Shown here piece by piece: positions 9,840 to 18,232 of a DNA stretch of 64,000 nt. The position numbers and the translations under genes were made by a program. The notes under the pieces were generated by a model. The model was not told where the DNA came from. It saw only the letters and a list, made by a program, of their open reading frames with translations, and did not search any database. Position 1 is the first letter of the stretch. Each line of letters begins with the position of its first letter. This DNA is from Spirulina subsalsa PCC 9445. GTDB taxonomy: Bacteria; Cyanobacteriota; Cyanobacteriia; Cyanobacteriales; Spirulinaceae. The stretch covers positions 2,063,725-2,127,724 of the forward strand of contig NZ_JH980292.1 of the NCBI RefSeq assembly GCF_000314005.1, read 5' to 3'.

Positions 9840-10358
9840 TCAATAAATACCCTGCTGTTGATTAACCCCGGAAGAATCGACCAAACTGGCTAATTGTGCG
9901 ATCGCCATTCCCGAAATTGGTTCAATCCAATCCGGTGCAATTTCCGCTAAAGGCAGCAAGACAAAAGCCCGTTGTGTCATGCGAGGATGGGGAATCTGGA
10001 GGGGGGGAGTTTCTAAAACCCAATCTTCGTATAACAGTAAGTCTAAATCTAAAGTGCGCGGCCCCCACGGTTCACGACGCACTCGCCCAAATTGACGTTC
10101 AATCTCTAGTAGTTTCCCGAGCAGTTCCCTCGGGGACAGTTCCACCTCTAACACCGCGCAACCGTTGAAATAATCGGGTTGAGGGGGACCAACGGGGGCG
10201 GTTTTGTACCAACTGGATGTTAACTTAACCTGAATGCCCGGACTCTGATTAAGGGTTGCGATCGCCTTATTTAAAATTGTCAGAGAGTCGCCAACCGGAC
10301 TGGTAAGATTACTACCGAGAGCGATCGCTACGCGACACTTCGTGAACGCACTGCGCAT
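9840..10358 (-). CDS. folK: 2-amino-4-hydroxy-6-hydroxymethyldihydropteridine pyrophosphokinase
   Basis: HPPK transfers pyrophosphate from ATP to 6-hydroxymethyl-dihydropterin in folate synthesis (cytosol). The family blocks are present: VAIALGSNL near the start, SSWYKTAPVG, the VLEVELSPRELL strand-helix, RVRREPWGPRTLDLDLLLYED (the catalytic R-W-PRTxDxDxL region) and IPHPRMTQRAFVLLPLAEIAPDW. Start chosen at the ATG ending at 10358, which has GGGGAAC 8-9 bp upstream; a longer frame to 10412 runs into a repeat and adds no family sequence. About 172 residues, normal length. It converges on the ClC gene with a 28 bp gap. Confidence 0.93.
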   Translation of the reverse strand: MRSAFTKCRVAIALGSNLTSPVGDSLTILNKAIATLNQSPGIQVKLTSSWYKTAPVGPPQPDYFNGCAVLEVELSPRELLGKLLEIERQFGRVRREPWGPRTLDLDLLLYEDWVLETPPLQIPHPRMTQRAFVLLPLAEIAPDWIEPISGMAIAQLASLVDSSGVNQQQGIY

Positions 10359-10393
10359 AAATTCTGTTCCCCATTTCAATCCGTGCAGATTAC

Positions 10394-10504
10394 TGTGACA
10401 TCCTCCCGACACCGACCCTAGGGGTACGGTGCGGGCTTCCCCATATTACTATGAGGTCTTCGGTGCTTCTACGGGAGGCTCTAGATGTCTTTTTAGGGAC
10501 ATCC
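10394..10504 (-). repeat. ~110 bp dispersed repeat, copy A (possible insertion-sequence right end)
   Basis: This block is nearly identical to 59686-59796 in the same orientation. Shared landmarks on the minus strand are ATGTCCCTAAAAAG, CATCTAGAGCCTCCCGTAGA, GAAGCCCGCAC and GTGTCGGGAGGATGTCACA. Such a conserved end-like block resembles the 3' end plus right end of IS200/IS605-type elements that carry tnpB, but no intact tnpB is here; the IS link is inference. It sits directly upstream of folK. Confidence 0.55.
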
Positions 10505-10553
10505 CTGATAACCTCTTCCTCTACAGATCGTCACTCCCTCGTAAGTGATTGTT

Positions 10554-10589
10554 GGTTAATTTTCGGGGCATCGAACCCCTCAATTAACC
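10554..10589. repeat. Strong hairpin GGTTAATT...AATTAACC with GGGG/CCCC inner stem
   Basis: An 8 bp outer arm (GGTTAATT / AATTAACC) encloses an inner GGGG(CATCGAA)CCCC stem-loop. There is no T-run, so it is not a simple terminator; it lies among mobile-element-like debris. The inner loop looks like a tRNA T-arm but no acceptor or anticodon arm can be built around it. Confidence 0.5.
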
Positions 10590-10597
10590 GTCTTTCA

Positions 10598-10665
10598 TCC
10601 CGACACTGACATTTGCTACGCAACGCTTCGCGAAGTGAACGCGAACGCACAGTGCGGGGCTTCCC
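10598..10665. repeat. Partial dispersed repeat split by a GCGTTCGC-type short repeat
   Basis: CCCGACACTGAC and AGTGCGGGGCTTCCCGAC match the inner part of the 10394-10504 repeat, but between them lies GCTACGCAACGCTTCGCGAAGTGAACGCGAACGC, of the GCGTTGCGTAGC/GCGTTCGCG short-repeat type. This looks like a third, interrupted copy. The rest of the 10359-10807 gap holds no gene that I can see. Confidence 0.45.
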
Positions 10666-10807
10666 GACGATGAGCTAACACCCTAGGTTTATCCGATGCC
10701 AAGAATCGCCGTCGCTTCAGCGCGGCGAGTGTCAAAGGTGAACCCACGGTCTAGGAATGCCCTTTTCGGTTTATGCTGAACGGGGAAACCTTCACCCCAG
10801 AGGAATC

Positions 10808-12670
10808 ATGAGTGGAATTTGTGGGATATGGCATCGCGATCGCAGCCCACTCGATAGTAGCATTTTGCACCGGATGACTGAATTTTTGGTTTACCGGGGG
10901 CGCGATAGTACCCACTGCTGGCAACAAGCAGAAATCGGTTTTGGCCATACCCTGTTACACTGTCACCAAGATAGCCAACCCGATGGCATTTGCCATTTAC
11001 CGCCCTTCTCCCTAACGGCCGATGTGCGCTTAGATAATCGTCGGGCTTTAGTCACCCAGTTACAACAAAATGATTGTCCTGTCACCCTTCACACGTCCGA
11101 CTCCCAATTACTGCTTTGGGCTTATCACACTTGGGGTAAAGCCTGCTTAGATTACCTACTCGGGGATTATGTCTTTGCCTTGTGGGATAGTCAAGCCCAG
11201 CAACTCTGGTGTGTGCGAGATCCTTTGGGAGTCAAACCCTTTTTTTTTGCCCAAGTGGGGAGCCTTTTCCTGTTTAGTAATACCCTAAACGCCCTACGTT
11301 TACATCCAGCCGTCTCGACTCAACTCAATGAAGAGGCGATCGCCGATTTCCTCCTCTTCGACTTTAACCAAACCCCCCAGACTACGGTTTTCCAAGACAT
11401 TCAACGCCTCCCCGGTGGTCATACCCTCACCTGCACTCCCCAACACTTTAACCTTCAACGTTACTGGACTCTCCCGATTCCCGAATTCCTGCCCTATCGT
11501 CGCGATGAGGACTACCTTGAACCCTTCCAACACCTAATGAATCAAGCCGTCAGCGACCGTTTACGGCGACGAGAAGCCGCCCTTTTCCTGAGTGGTGGGT
11601 TGGACTCCACTATGCTGGCACAAACCGCCTTAAACGCTATGCCAGAGGTCAATTATCAAGCCTTTACCGTCATCTATCGGGAACTCTTCAAGGATCCTGA
11701 AGGAGACTACGCTCAAATTGTCGCCAACTCCCTCCACCTCCCCCTAAAACTCATCCCGGCCGATCATTATGTGCCCTTTGAAGGGTGGCAAAATCCCGCC
11801 TTCCACCCCCCGGAACCCTACAATATTCCTTTTCTGACCCAAGACTATAGCGTTTATCAACAGGTTTTAACCCATAGTCCTGTCGTCCTCTACGGCCAAG
11901 GAAGTGATGAAGGAATGCGCCCCTCCCCCCTCACAGAATTATGCCGGGGGATGCCCCTAGGTGAGCTATTACGAGGACTAAAGCGTACTCTGTGGCACGC
12001 CCACTTAAAACCCCCCTTGGGAACCGGAATTTTAGGGAAATTGCGGGGATCCCATCGGGATATTTGGCAGGGATATCCCCAATGGTTGAACCCGGACTTT
12101 GAGCGTCGTTATGAATTGCGCGATCGCTGGCAAACCTTCGCCCAACCTCAACCTCCCTCCCCCCATCCTTGGCGCAGCAAAGCCTACTCTGATCTTCTAC
12201 AGCCCCTCTGGTGGTACAATTTTGAGGCCACAGATCCGGGTTTCTCCCGTGTCCCCCTCGAAGTTCGCTATCCTTTCCTTGACCTACGACTCCTCAACTA
12301 CCTACTCTCCCTCTCCCCCCTACCTTGGTTTATCAATAAACACCTCCTGCGTGTCACCCTACAAAAGCACCTCCCCCCCACCATTTGGCAACGTCCCAAA
12401 ACCCCCTTAGCAGGAGATCCTGTCTACATCTACCTACAAAAAGGACTCCAACCTTGGCAATCTGCCCAGCAACAACACCGAGAATTCTTGACAACCTATA
12501 TTGATTTGGACGCATTATTCTGTTTTACTCAGCAACCGAATCTACCTCCCCCTCTGGCTTGGTCAAGTTTACGTCCGGTCAGTTTAGGATATTGGTTAAA
12601 ACACTGCAAACTCCCTCACTCTGCCCTTCGCAAGGATAGGACTTCCAACAACAACTCAAGGACGGTTTAA
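10808..12670 (+). CDS. AsnB-like lasso-peptide macrolactam synthetase (C protein)
   Basis: The 620-residue protein has an N-terminal class II glutamine-amidotransferase-like domain and a C-terminal ATP-pyrophosphatase domain with the PP-loop LFLSGGLDST (about residue 260-270). In AsnB the residue after Met is the catalytic Cys; here the start reads MSGICGIW, so that position is Ser, and RGRD replaces RGPD. This fits lasso cyclases, which adenylate an Asp/Glu side chain of the core peptide and close it on the N-terminal amine. The C-terminal blocks VPLEVRYPFLDLRLL, WQRPKTPLAGDP and PVSLGYWLK are also of that type. ATG 10808 has AGAGGA directly upstream and is preferred over 10757. A lasso-type precursor lies 193 bp downstream. 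Alternative: another asparagine-synthetase-like amide synthetase. Confidence 0.85.
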   Translation: MSGICGIWHRDRSPLDSSILHRMTEFLVYRGRDSTHCWQQAEIGFGHTLLHCHQDSQPDGICHLPPFSLTADVRLDNRRALVTQLQQNDCPVTLHTSDSQLLLWAYHTWGKACLDYLLGDYVFALWDSQAQQLWCVRDPLGVKPFFFAQVGSLFLFSNTLNALRLHPAVSTQLNEEAIADFLLFDFNQTPQTTVFQDIQRLPGGHTLTCTPQHFNLQRYWTLPIPEFLPYRRDEDYLEPFQHLMNQAVSDRLRRREAALFLSGGLDSTMLAQTALNAMPEVNYQAFTVIYRELFKDPEGDYAQIVANSLHLPLKLIPADHYVPFEGWQNPAFHPPEPYNIPFLTQDYSVYQQVLTHSPVVLYGQGSDEGMRPSPLTELCRGMPLGELLRGLKRTLWHAHLKPPLGTGILGKLRGSHRDIWQGYPQWLNPDFERRYELRDRWQTFAQPQPPSPHPWRSKAYSDLLQPLWWYNFEATDPGFSRVPLEVRYPFLDLRLLNYLLSLSPLPWFINKHLLRVTLQKHLPPTIWQRPKTPLAGDPVYIYLQKGLQPWQSAQQQHREFLTTYIDLDALFCFTQQPNLPPPLAWSSLRPVSLGYWLKHCKLPHSALRKDRTSNNNSRTV

Positions 12671-12863
12671 GGTTTTTTGCTCCGACTGTTTAACAAATTT
12701 GCCGGGAATTTCCCATCCCACAAGGGGAGTGGGGATAAGAGGTACATCCAGACCGTGATAATTTGTGCTAGGATCATGGAGCCGGGTTTCCTCGGTTCAA
12801 AATGTTTGGTCAGATGCGGTCATTTCTGTTTCCGCACATGAATAGAATTCACTAGATCATCCC

Positions 12864-13025
12864 ATGACAAACCACGCCACTGAAACTGAACTCAAGCCAA
12901 AACAGCCCTATTATGCTCCTCAAGTCCAATGTTACGGGGACATTAAAACTCTGACCCAAAGTGTAGCGATTCGCGGGAATTTAGATGGTGCAGGGCCTCG
13001 GGCTGTTCCTAACCGAACTATTTAG
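12864..13025 (+). CDS. Lasso-peptide precursor (53 aa)
   Basis: This short frame encodes a 53-residue peptide whose leader matches the lasso consensus YxxPxLx3Gx5Tx at every position: Tyr16, Pro19, Val21, Gly25 and Thr31 with Gln32 as last leader residue. The predicted core is residues 33-53, beginning SVAIRGNLD and ending NRTI. Ser33 as residue 1 and Asp41 as residue 9 would give a nine-membered macrolactam, leaving GAGPRAVPNRTI as loop and tail. It follows the AsnB-like cyclase on the same strand. No strong ribosome binding site is seen before ATG 12864. The TAG stop is the first three bases of a downstream repeat element. Leader consensus and ring size are family knowledge; cleavage and cyclisation are predicted. 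Confidence 0.8.
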   Translation: MTNHATETELKPKQPYYAPQVQCYGDIKTLTQSVAIRGNLDGAGPRAVPNRTI

Positions 13026-13147
13026 GGTCTGCTGAATAACTGGGCTAGGGAACCGGGAGCAGGGGAGAGGAGGAGTTGATAATTATTCCCGATTCCCGAT
13101 TCCCCAACTCTCGGATTTATGGAGCAAGCCCTAGATAGGGCTTGCTA
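13026..13147. repeat. Repeat element with both ends visible
   Basis: The element runs from GGTCTGCTGAATAAC (left, abutting the precursor stop TAG) through GGGAGCAGGGGAGAGG and CCCGATTCCCGATTCCCC arrays to TTATGGAGCAAGCCCTA and a perfect palindrome AGCAAGCCCTA-GA-TAGGGCTTGCT. The ends are inverted copies of each other, so it resembles a small MITE or REP composite. Confidence 0.75.
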
Positions 13148-13253
13148 GATTGCTATGAGCAGCACCGCGCCCTCCCGTTGGCGCGTCCTGCCCGTGGGGC
13201 TTAGGGGAACCTTGGGAGGGAGTCCCCTGTTGATTTTGAGGAGGGGTGAAAAG

Positions 13254-13985
13254 GTGTTAGAACTGGTGGGGGTGGGTGTCCGGGAAATGGTAGGGATTGG
13301 GGGGATTGATCTACTGCGGGATCTGTCCTTTAAGTTGGAGGCTGGCGATCGCACGGTTTTGGTCGGACCGTCAGGTGCGGGGAAAACAACGCTGCTCCGT
13401 CTACTGAATCGTTTAATAAGTCCCACGATGGGACAACTCTATTTTCGTCAACAAGCCTACGGTAAAATCCCGGTGCTTGAGTTGAGGCGACAGGTGGTTT
13501 TAGTTCCCCAAGAGCCGAAATTATTGGGGATGCGAGTCCAAGATGCGATCGCCTATCCTCTCCAACTCCAACACCTCCCCCCCCGCGAAATTGACCAGCG
13601 CGTTCAAGTCTGCTGTCAGAGTTTACGCCTCCCCAATGAATGGCGAGAACGCACAGAATTACAGCTTTCCCAAGGTCAACGGCAGTTAGTGGCGATCGCC
13701 CGTGCCTTAGTGATGCAGCCCAAAGTCCTGGTACTCGACGAACCCACCTCCGCCCTCGATTTTGGTTTAGCCTCCCATCTTTTAACCGTTTTAGGGGAAT
13801 TAGACAACACCACTATCTTGATGGTTAACCACCAACTAGATTTAATATCCTCTTTTGCTCAACGGGTGCTATACCTTGAAAGCGGCATCCTACGAGAGGA
13901 TCTACCAGCTAACGCCGTTCAATGGGACCAATTGCGCGATCGCCTCCGCACTCAACAAGAACAACAACAAGCCGAGTGGGAATAA
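13254..13985 (+). CDS. ABC transporter ATP-binding protein (YbbL/FetA-like)
   Basis: A single ABC ATPase of 243 residues: Walker A GPSGAGKTTLL, Q-loop LVPQEPKLLG, signature LSQGQRQLVAIARAL, Walker B VLVLDEPTSALD and switch His in NHQLD. GTG 13254 is chosen because AGGAGGGG lies 6 bp upstream and the family fold begins there; the longer frame from 13155 starts at a repeat edge. No permease gene is adjacent, so the transported substrate is unknown; the sequence type is closest to the YbbL/FetA group known to me. It could serve export of the lasso product by position, but lasso exporters are usually full-length fused transporters, so that is weak. Confidence 0.85.
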   Translation: MLELVGVGVREMVGIGGIDLLRDLSFKLEAGDRTVLVGPSGAGKTTLLRLLNRLISPTMGQLYFRQQAYGKIPVLELRRQVVLVPQEPKLLGMRVQDAIAYPLQLQHLPPREIDQRVQVCCQSLRLPNEWRERTELQLSQGQRQLVAIARALVMQPKVLVLDEPTSALDFGLASHLLTVLGELDNTTILMVNHQLDLISSFAQRVLYLESGILREDLPANAVQWDQLRDRLRTQQEQQQAEWE

Positions 13986-14140
13986 GAAACTCCGATCTCA
14001 TCGCAGATTCCTCTTCCTCTATCCGCAATATCACGGATTTTTAAAGGCTAGAAATAATCCGTTATTTTACTTAAATAAACCTACGGATATACCAGAATAA
14101 TAACCTTACTATTCGCCAACAAAATCCGTGTATATCATGA

Positions 14141-14162
14141 ATTGTGAAAGAACTGTCACAAT
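14141..14162. promoter_or_regulatory. Inverted repeat ATTGTGA-N8-TCACAAT
   Basis: A perfect 7 bp inverted repeat with an 8 bp spacer lies about 155 bp upstream of the ATG at 14317. It resembles a CRP-family half-site pair, but the spacing is 2 bp too long for the TGTGA-N6-TCACA consensus. The remainder of the 13986-14316 gap is AT-rich and shows no gene. Confidence 0.35.
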
Positions 14163-14316
14163 ATCTTTCCGTAAACTTTACAGAAGTTATTTTTTTCGCT
14201 ATGTTAGGAACAGCCTAGAAAACTGCTAACATTCGGGACGACGAAAATAAAACAACTGCATAGATCAATCCATTACAACCGCATAACTTCAACCCTAGGG
14301 AGTAACCACAAATACG

Positions 14317-14604
14317 ATGGCACTTTCATCAGAAGACTTGATGACTCGTTCATCTATCCGCACTTATTTACATGACCTCAAAAATTCCCTCAACTTAGTT
14401 AAAAACTGTGTTGAGTTATCTAGTGACCTCACCCAAGAATTGCGTCAGCAGATCGATAACATCACCCAAGACCCCTCTTCTGGTAGTTCCATCAACCGGG
14501 AAATTAACGAAAATCTAAGCGATTTACAGCAAAACTCAGAAATCGTCCAGCGTCATAGTCATCGAATCCTCACCCTGATCCAGCGTCTTGAATTGGAACT
14601 GTAA
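14317..14604 (+). CDS. Small protein resembling a free-standing histidine-kinase DHp hairpin
   Basis: The 95-residue product begins after TAGGGAG, a good ribosome binding site. Residues ~12-30 read SIRTYLHDLKNSLNLVKN, very like the H-box of histidine kinases (H-D/E-L-K/R-N-x-L), and a second long helix (about 62-95) follows after a Gly/Ser-containing turn. There is no HATPase domain in or next to it. It could be a phosphotransfer partner, a kinase inhibitor, or simply a helical hairpin with a chance H-box. I do not recognise a named family. Confidence 0.7.
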   Translation: MALSSEDLMTRSSIRTYLHDLKNSLNLVKNCVELSSDLTQELRQQIDNITQDPSSGSSINREINENLSDLQQNSEIVQRHSHRILTLIQRLELEL

Positions 14605-14779
14605 CTGGATCTAAACAATCAAAATGACACTGTAATTGCTCAGTTTAATTCATCAGCCTGAAACGGTGCATCTCCTCGCCTTACCGTCTTTTCTCAGTTT
14701 TTATAAGATTGTCCAGAAAACTCCATCCCCTTGTGAGTGGGTCAGTTCATCTATCCCCAATCATCAGAAAACTAGGGCG

Positions 14780-15688
14780 TTAATCCCCCCGCAAAAAAGC
14801 CCTTATTCCCCTTAAATAAGCCTCCCCATCTTCCAACATCGGGAAATGAGCCGTCTGGGGAATTTCTAAATACTCAATTCTTCCATTTAACGCCGCCGCA
14901 TTGCGCCCTAATTGTGGCGGGATAATAATATCCTTCTCCCCGGAGACTAACAACGTCGGAACGGCTAAATTGGCGAAGACTTGGGGCATTTCTAAAGCCG
15001 CTTGCTCACTAACGGCCGTATAAATTGTTCCCACCGCGGCCGCCTCATCCGCCATTAAGTAATCCTCCAAAAACTCCCGACTGATCACATCGGGTAAAGG
15101 ACGATGCAAAAAACGCGCCATAAATAAACGCCCCGCCAAGGGAACGCTTAAAAACCACGGAAAGCGGAACTTAACCACATATCCGCCAACAAAATGGAAT
15201 GTTTTAAACGACAGGGCATTATATTCAAAAATGCCGTTACAAGTCAGGATTAAGCGTTCCACTCGTTGGGGAAATTGCCCCGCAAATAAGGCCGCAATGG
15301 AAGCCCCCAAAGAATGACCATTCAAATAAACCCGCTCTAAGCCAAAATGGTCTAATAATAATCCTAAATCCTGGGCATAGTCCCCCAACTCATAACCCCC
15401 CAAGGACTCAAGCCCTGTTTTTGGCAAGGGGGAACGGGCAAAACCCCGCAAATCATAAAGCAAGCAGTCAAAGTCTTGACAAATGGCGCGGGCTGTGCTT
15501 TCCCAATACCGGGCAGACCCCCCCCAGCCATGAACAAACACTATCACAGGTTTTTTCCCGATGGGCGTTTCTCCTACCCCACCAGGAGAGCGAATCCACT
15601 GATAAAAGTGATCCACTCCCCCAAGGTTTACCCGTCCGGTTTCTGTCGATCCGGTTTCTCGATAGCTGAGGCTAGTTTCAAACTGCAC
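14780..15688 (-). CDS. Alpha/beta-hydrolase
   Basis: About 302 residues with alpha/beta-hydrolase landmarks: oxyanion-hole segment VFVHGWGGSARYW, DLRGFARS, nucleophile elbow GHSLGAS (Ser), an acid in the SGEKDIIIPP strand and the catalytic His in TAHFPMLED. The substrate is not predictable. I use the GTG whose first base is at 15688 because GGGGGAGGAGC lies just upstream; a TTG at 15709 would overlap the clpX stop. Either way the gene directly follows clpX on the same strand and is probably cotranscribed with it. Confidence 0.88.
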   Translation of the reverse strand: MQFETSLSYRETGSTETGRVNLGGVDHFYQWIRSPGGVGETPIGKKPVIVFVHGWGGSARYWESTARAICQDFDCLLYDLRGFARSPLPKTGLESLGGYELGDYAQDLGLLLDHFGLERVYLNGHSLGASIAALFAGQFPQRVERLILTCNGIFEYNALSFKTFHFVGGYVVKFRFPWFLSVPLAGRLFMARFLHRPLPDVISREFLEDYLMADEAAAVGTIYTAVSEQAALEMPQVFANLAVPTLLVSGEKDIIIPPQLGRNAAALNGRIEYLEIPQTAHFPMLEDGEAYLRGIRAFLRGD

Positions 15689-15705
15689 CCTTGCTCCTCC
15701 CCCCT

Positions 15706-17058
15706 TCAAGCGGATTCCGGTTTAGGCAGGGTGGACGGGTGAACCAACAGGTCCGCCGTTGAGCGTTTTTCCACCATTTCCGGGGTAATTAAGCAGCGCC
15801 GCACGTCTTTCCTGGAGGGCAGTTCATACATGACTTCTAGCATTAATTCCTCGACGATTCCCCGCAAGGCTCGCGCTCCAGTTTTGCGGCGGTAGGCTTC
15901 CTGTGCGATCGCCCTCACCGCATCTTGACGGAATTCTAGCTGTACATTGTCCATCCAGAGCAGTTTCTGATATTGCTTAACTAACGCATTACGCGGCTGG
16001 GTGAGGATTTCCATTAAGGCCTCTTCGTCCAAAGGATTCAAGGTAGCCATCACAGGCATCCGTCCGATAAACTCGGGAATTAAGCCGAATTTCACTAAAT
16101 CCTGTGGCTCTAGGAAGGGCATAATATCCACGGCGCGCTGTTCTTTCGAGGCCGGATTATCTCCGGGTCGCACAAAACCCATTGATTTCTTACCAATGCG
16201 CTGTTCTACCACTTTCTCTAAGCCAACAAACGCCCCCCCACAAATAAACAAGATGTTGCTGGTGTCGATTTGAATACAGTCTTGATAGGGGTGTTTCCGT
16301 CCGCCTTGGGGAGGAACATTGGCGAGAGTCCCTTCTAACATCTTCAAGAGGGCTTGTTGTACCCCTTCCCCCGAGACATCCCGGGTGATGGAGGGGTTTT
16401 CACTCTTGCGGGCAATTTTATCAATTTCGTCGATGTAAATAATGCCTCGTTGGGCTTCTTCTACGTCTAAATCCGCTACTTGTAATAGGCGCAGCAGAAT
16501 ATTTTCTACATCTTCTCCCACATAGCCCGCTTCGGTGAGGGTGGTGGCATCGGCTACGGCAAAGGGAACATCAAGGATTTTTGCTAAGGTTTGAGCGAGG
16601 AGGGTTTTTCCGGAACCGGTGGGACCAATTAAGAGAATATTGGATTTTTGTAGCTCAATATTGTCATCTAACCCGCCTTTGCCGCCATTATTATTTTTGG
16701 ACTGGACAAAACTCAGGCGTTTATAGTGGTTATAAACTGCCACTGATAACACTTTCTTCGCTTCATCCTGTCCAATGACGTGTTCATCTAAATATTTTTT
16801 GATTTCCGTGGGTTTGGGGATCTGGCTAAAGGAGAAACGATCCGCATGAACCCGACGTTTGGGGGGTTGTTCTTCCCGAGGGGCTACGGGTTGAGGGGCA
16901 GGGCTTGACGAATCGATCAACTCCTCATCTAAAATTTCATTACAGAGCTCTACGCATTCGTCACAAATGTAAACCCCTGGCCCGGCTATGAGCTTACGCA
17001 CTTGTTCCTGAGATTTGCCACAGAATGAACACTTTAGATGGGAGTCGTACTTCGGCAT
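15706..17058 (-). CDS. clpX: ClpXP protease unfoldase ClpX
   Basis: The 450-residue AAA+ unfoldase starts with the C4 zinc domain ([11 protein letters not shown] ... CDECVELC), then Walker [16 protein letters not shown], Walker [14 protein letters not shown], a GYVGEDVE pore loop region and [12 protein letters not shown] sensor 2 region. It recognises tagged substrates and feeds them to ClpP. GAGGTAGAT immediately precedes the ATG, and the clpP stop is 9 bp upstream, so clpP-clpX form an operon with the hydrolase behind them. Confidence 0.97.
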   Translation of the reverse strand: MPKYDSHLKCSFCGKSQEQVRKLIAGPGVYICDECVELCNEILDEELIDSSSPAPQPVAPREEQPPKRRVHADRFSFSQIPKPTEIKKYLDEHVIGQDEAKKVLSVAVYNHYKRLSFVQSKNNNGGKGGLDDNIELQKSNILLIGPTGSGKTLLAQTLAKILDVPFAVADATTLTEAGYVGEDVENILLRLLQVADLDVEEAQRGIIYIDEIDKIARKSENPSITRDVSGEGVQQALLKMLEGTLANVPPQGGRKHPYQDCIQIDTSNILFICGGAFVGLEKVVEQRIGKKSMGFVRPGDNPASKEQRAVDIMPFLEPQDLVKFGLIPEFIGRMPVMATLNPLDEEALMEILTQPRNALVKQYQKLLWMDNVQLEFRQDAVRAIAQEAYRRKTGARALRGIVEELMLEVMYELPSRKDVRRCLITPEMVEKRSTADLLVHPSTLPKPESA

Positions 17059-17067
17059 ATCTACCTC

Positions 17068-17823
17068 TTATTGGATTGCAGTTAAGGGGACTTCAATTTG
17101 AGGAAGTCCGGGTTTAGTAATTACTTGGTCAATCAGACCGTAATTTTTGGCTTCTTGTGCGGACATAAAGAAGTCGCGATCTGTGTCAACGGCAATTTTT
17201 TCTAAGGGTTGACCTGTGTGACTCGCGAGCATTTCGTTCAGTTGGTTTTTGATATAGAGGATTTCTTTGGCTTGAATTTCTATATCTACGGCTTGTCCTT
17301 GGGCGCCTCCGAGAGGTTGATGAATCATAATCCGCGAACTGGGCAGGGCAAGACGTTTTCCTTGGGTTCCCCCTGAAAGTAAAAACGCCCCCATGCTGGC
17401 GGCTAATCCATAACAAATGGTCACGACATCCGGCCGCACCTGCTGCATGGTGTCGTAGATGGCCATTCCGGCATACACTGAACCCCCAGGGGAGTTAATG
17501 TAAAGTTGAATGTCTTTGTCGGGGTCTTCTGCATCTAGACACAGCAGTTGGGCAACCACAGAATCGGCGATCGCATCATCAACCACCGTCCCTAAAAAGA
17601 TAATCCGTTCTCGCAGTAGACGGGAGTATATATCAAAGGCTCGTTCACCCATCCCTGATTGCTCAATTACAATGGGGATTACAGCACTAGGGATTACCGC
17701 ATTAGAACAATTAGAATCCACCACCCCAGAAACAATCTGACCCGATTTGCTGTTGCTCAAAGAGTGGTAATCATGAATAAAATGACTATTGGGCGAGTAG
17801 TCGGGCGATCGCGATTGAATCAT
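17068..17823 (-). CDS. clpP: ATP-dependent Clp protease proteolytic subunit
   Basis: Serine protease subunit with the family core from [20 protein letters not shown]: catalytic Ser in [14 protein letters not shown], His in [11 protein letters not shown] and Asp in DTDRDFFMS. The frame gives 251 residues, about 50 more than most ClpP proteins, because no ATG lies at the usual start; a long N-terminal extension or a non-ATG start in that stretch are both possible. Directly upstream of clpX. Cyanobacteria have several clpP genes; the clpP-clpX pair is a conserved arrangement. Confidence 0.94.
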   Translation of the reverse strand: MIQSRSPDYSPNSHFIHDYHSLSNSKSGQIVSGVVDSNCSNAVIPSAVIPIVIEQSGMGERAFDIYSRLLRERIIFLGTVVDDAIADSVVAQLLCLDAEDPDKDIQLYINSPGGSVYAGMAIYDTMQQVRPDVVTICYGLAASMGAFLLSGGTQGKRLALPSSRIMIHQPLGGAQGQAVDIEIQAKEILYIKNQLNEMLASHTGQPLEKIAVDTDRDFFMSAQEAKNYGLIDQVITKPGLPQIEVPLTAIQ

Positions 17824-18232
17824 AACAAAGCTTCTAAGCCTGAGAACTAAATGGGTTGAAGAATAATCAGATTGAAGAACAATCAGAGTCGCTGAAATGG
17901 ATTTTGAATGACTTTTGAATCGTGGGTTGTTATCCCTATTATTCCCCCCTTCCTCTATTATGCCTTAATTCCCCAGAATAGGGGGGACTTCTGCACAAAC
18001 GGGGCGACTCCCCTGATAGTTTAACACAGAGGATGGAGGGGTTATCAAGCCTCCAACGCCAGATCCAAAAAAACAGAGGGACTCAATCCCCCTGTTTTCC
18101 GTTATTTGACACTCCCCGCGCTATTTCTCCTGTCCCCTAGACATCCCCCATCACTAGGCTGAAATGCCTATACTACCGTTCCAAAAAGGGGGTTTTAGGA
18201 GATGTCTAATCTGTGTCTAATATTGGTCTAAC
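17824..18232. other. Gap between tig and clpP: clpP promoter region and tig terminator
   Basis: The 409 bp hold the tig terminator (separate entry) and, nearer clpP, AT-rich DNA that should contain the clpP-clpX promoter. I see no coding frame and no RNA gene. Confidence 0.5.
18067..18097 (-). terminator. Rho-independent terminator downstream of tig
   Basis: On the minus strand AAACAGGGGG-ATTGAGT-CCCTCTGTTT forms a 9-10 bp stem with one mismatch, followed by seven T. It lies about 135 bp past the tig stop and separates tig from clpP. Confidence 0.75.

Noticed and set aside
10359-10412. An N-terminal extension of FolK
   Set aside because: It begins inside a dispersed repeat and the family fold starts at the ATG ending at 10358 with a ribosome site.
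10554-10589. A tRNA
   Set aside because: Only a T-arm-like inner loop is present; no cloverleaf, anticodon or acceptor stem can be formed.
13155-13253. Extra 33 residues on the ABC ATPase
   Set aside because: GTG 13254 has AGGAGGGG at ideal spacing, and the extra residues start at a repeat edge.
14855-14900. A regulatory palindrome inside the hydrolase gene
   Set aside because: No inverted repeat longer than 6 bp is visible; coding constraint explains the pattern.
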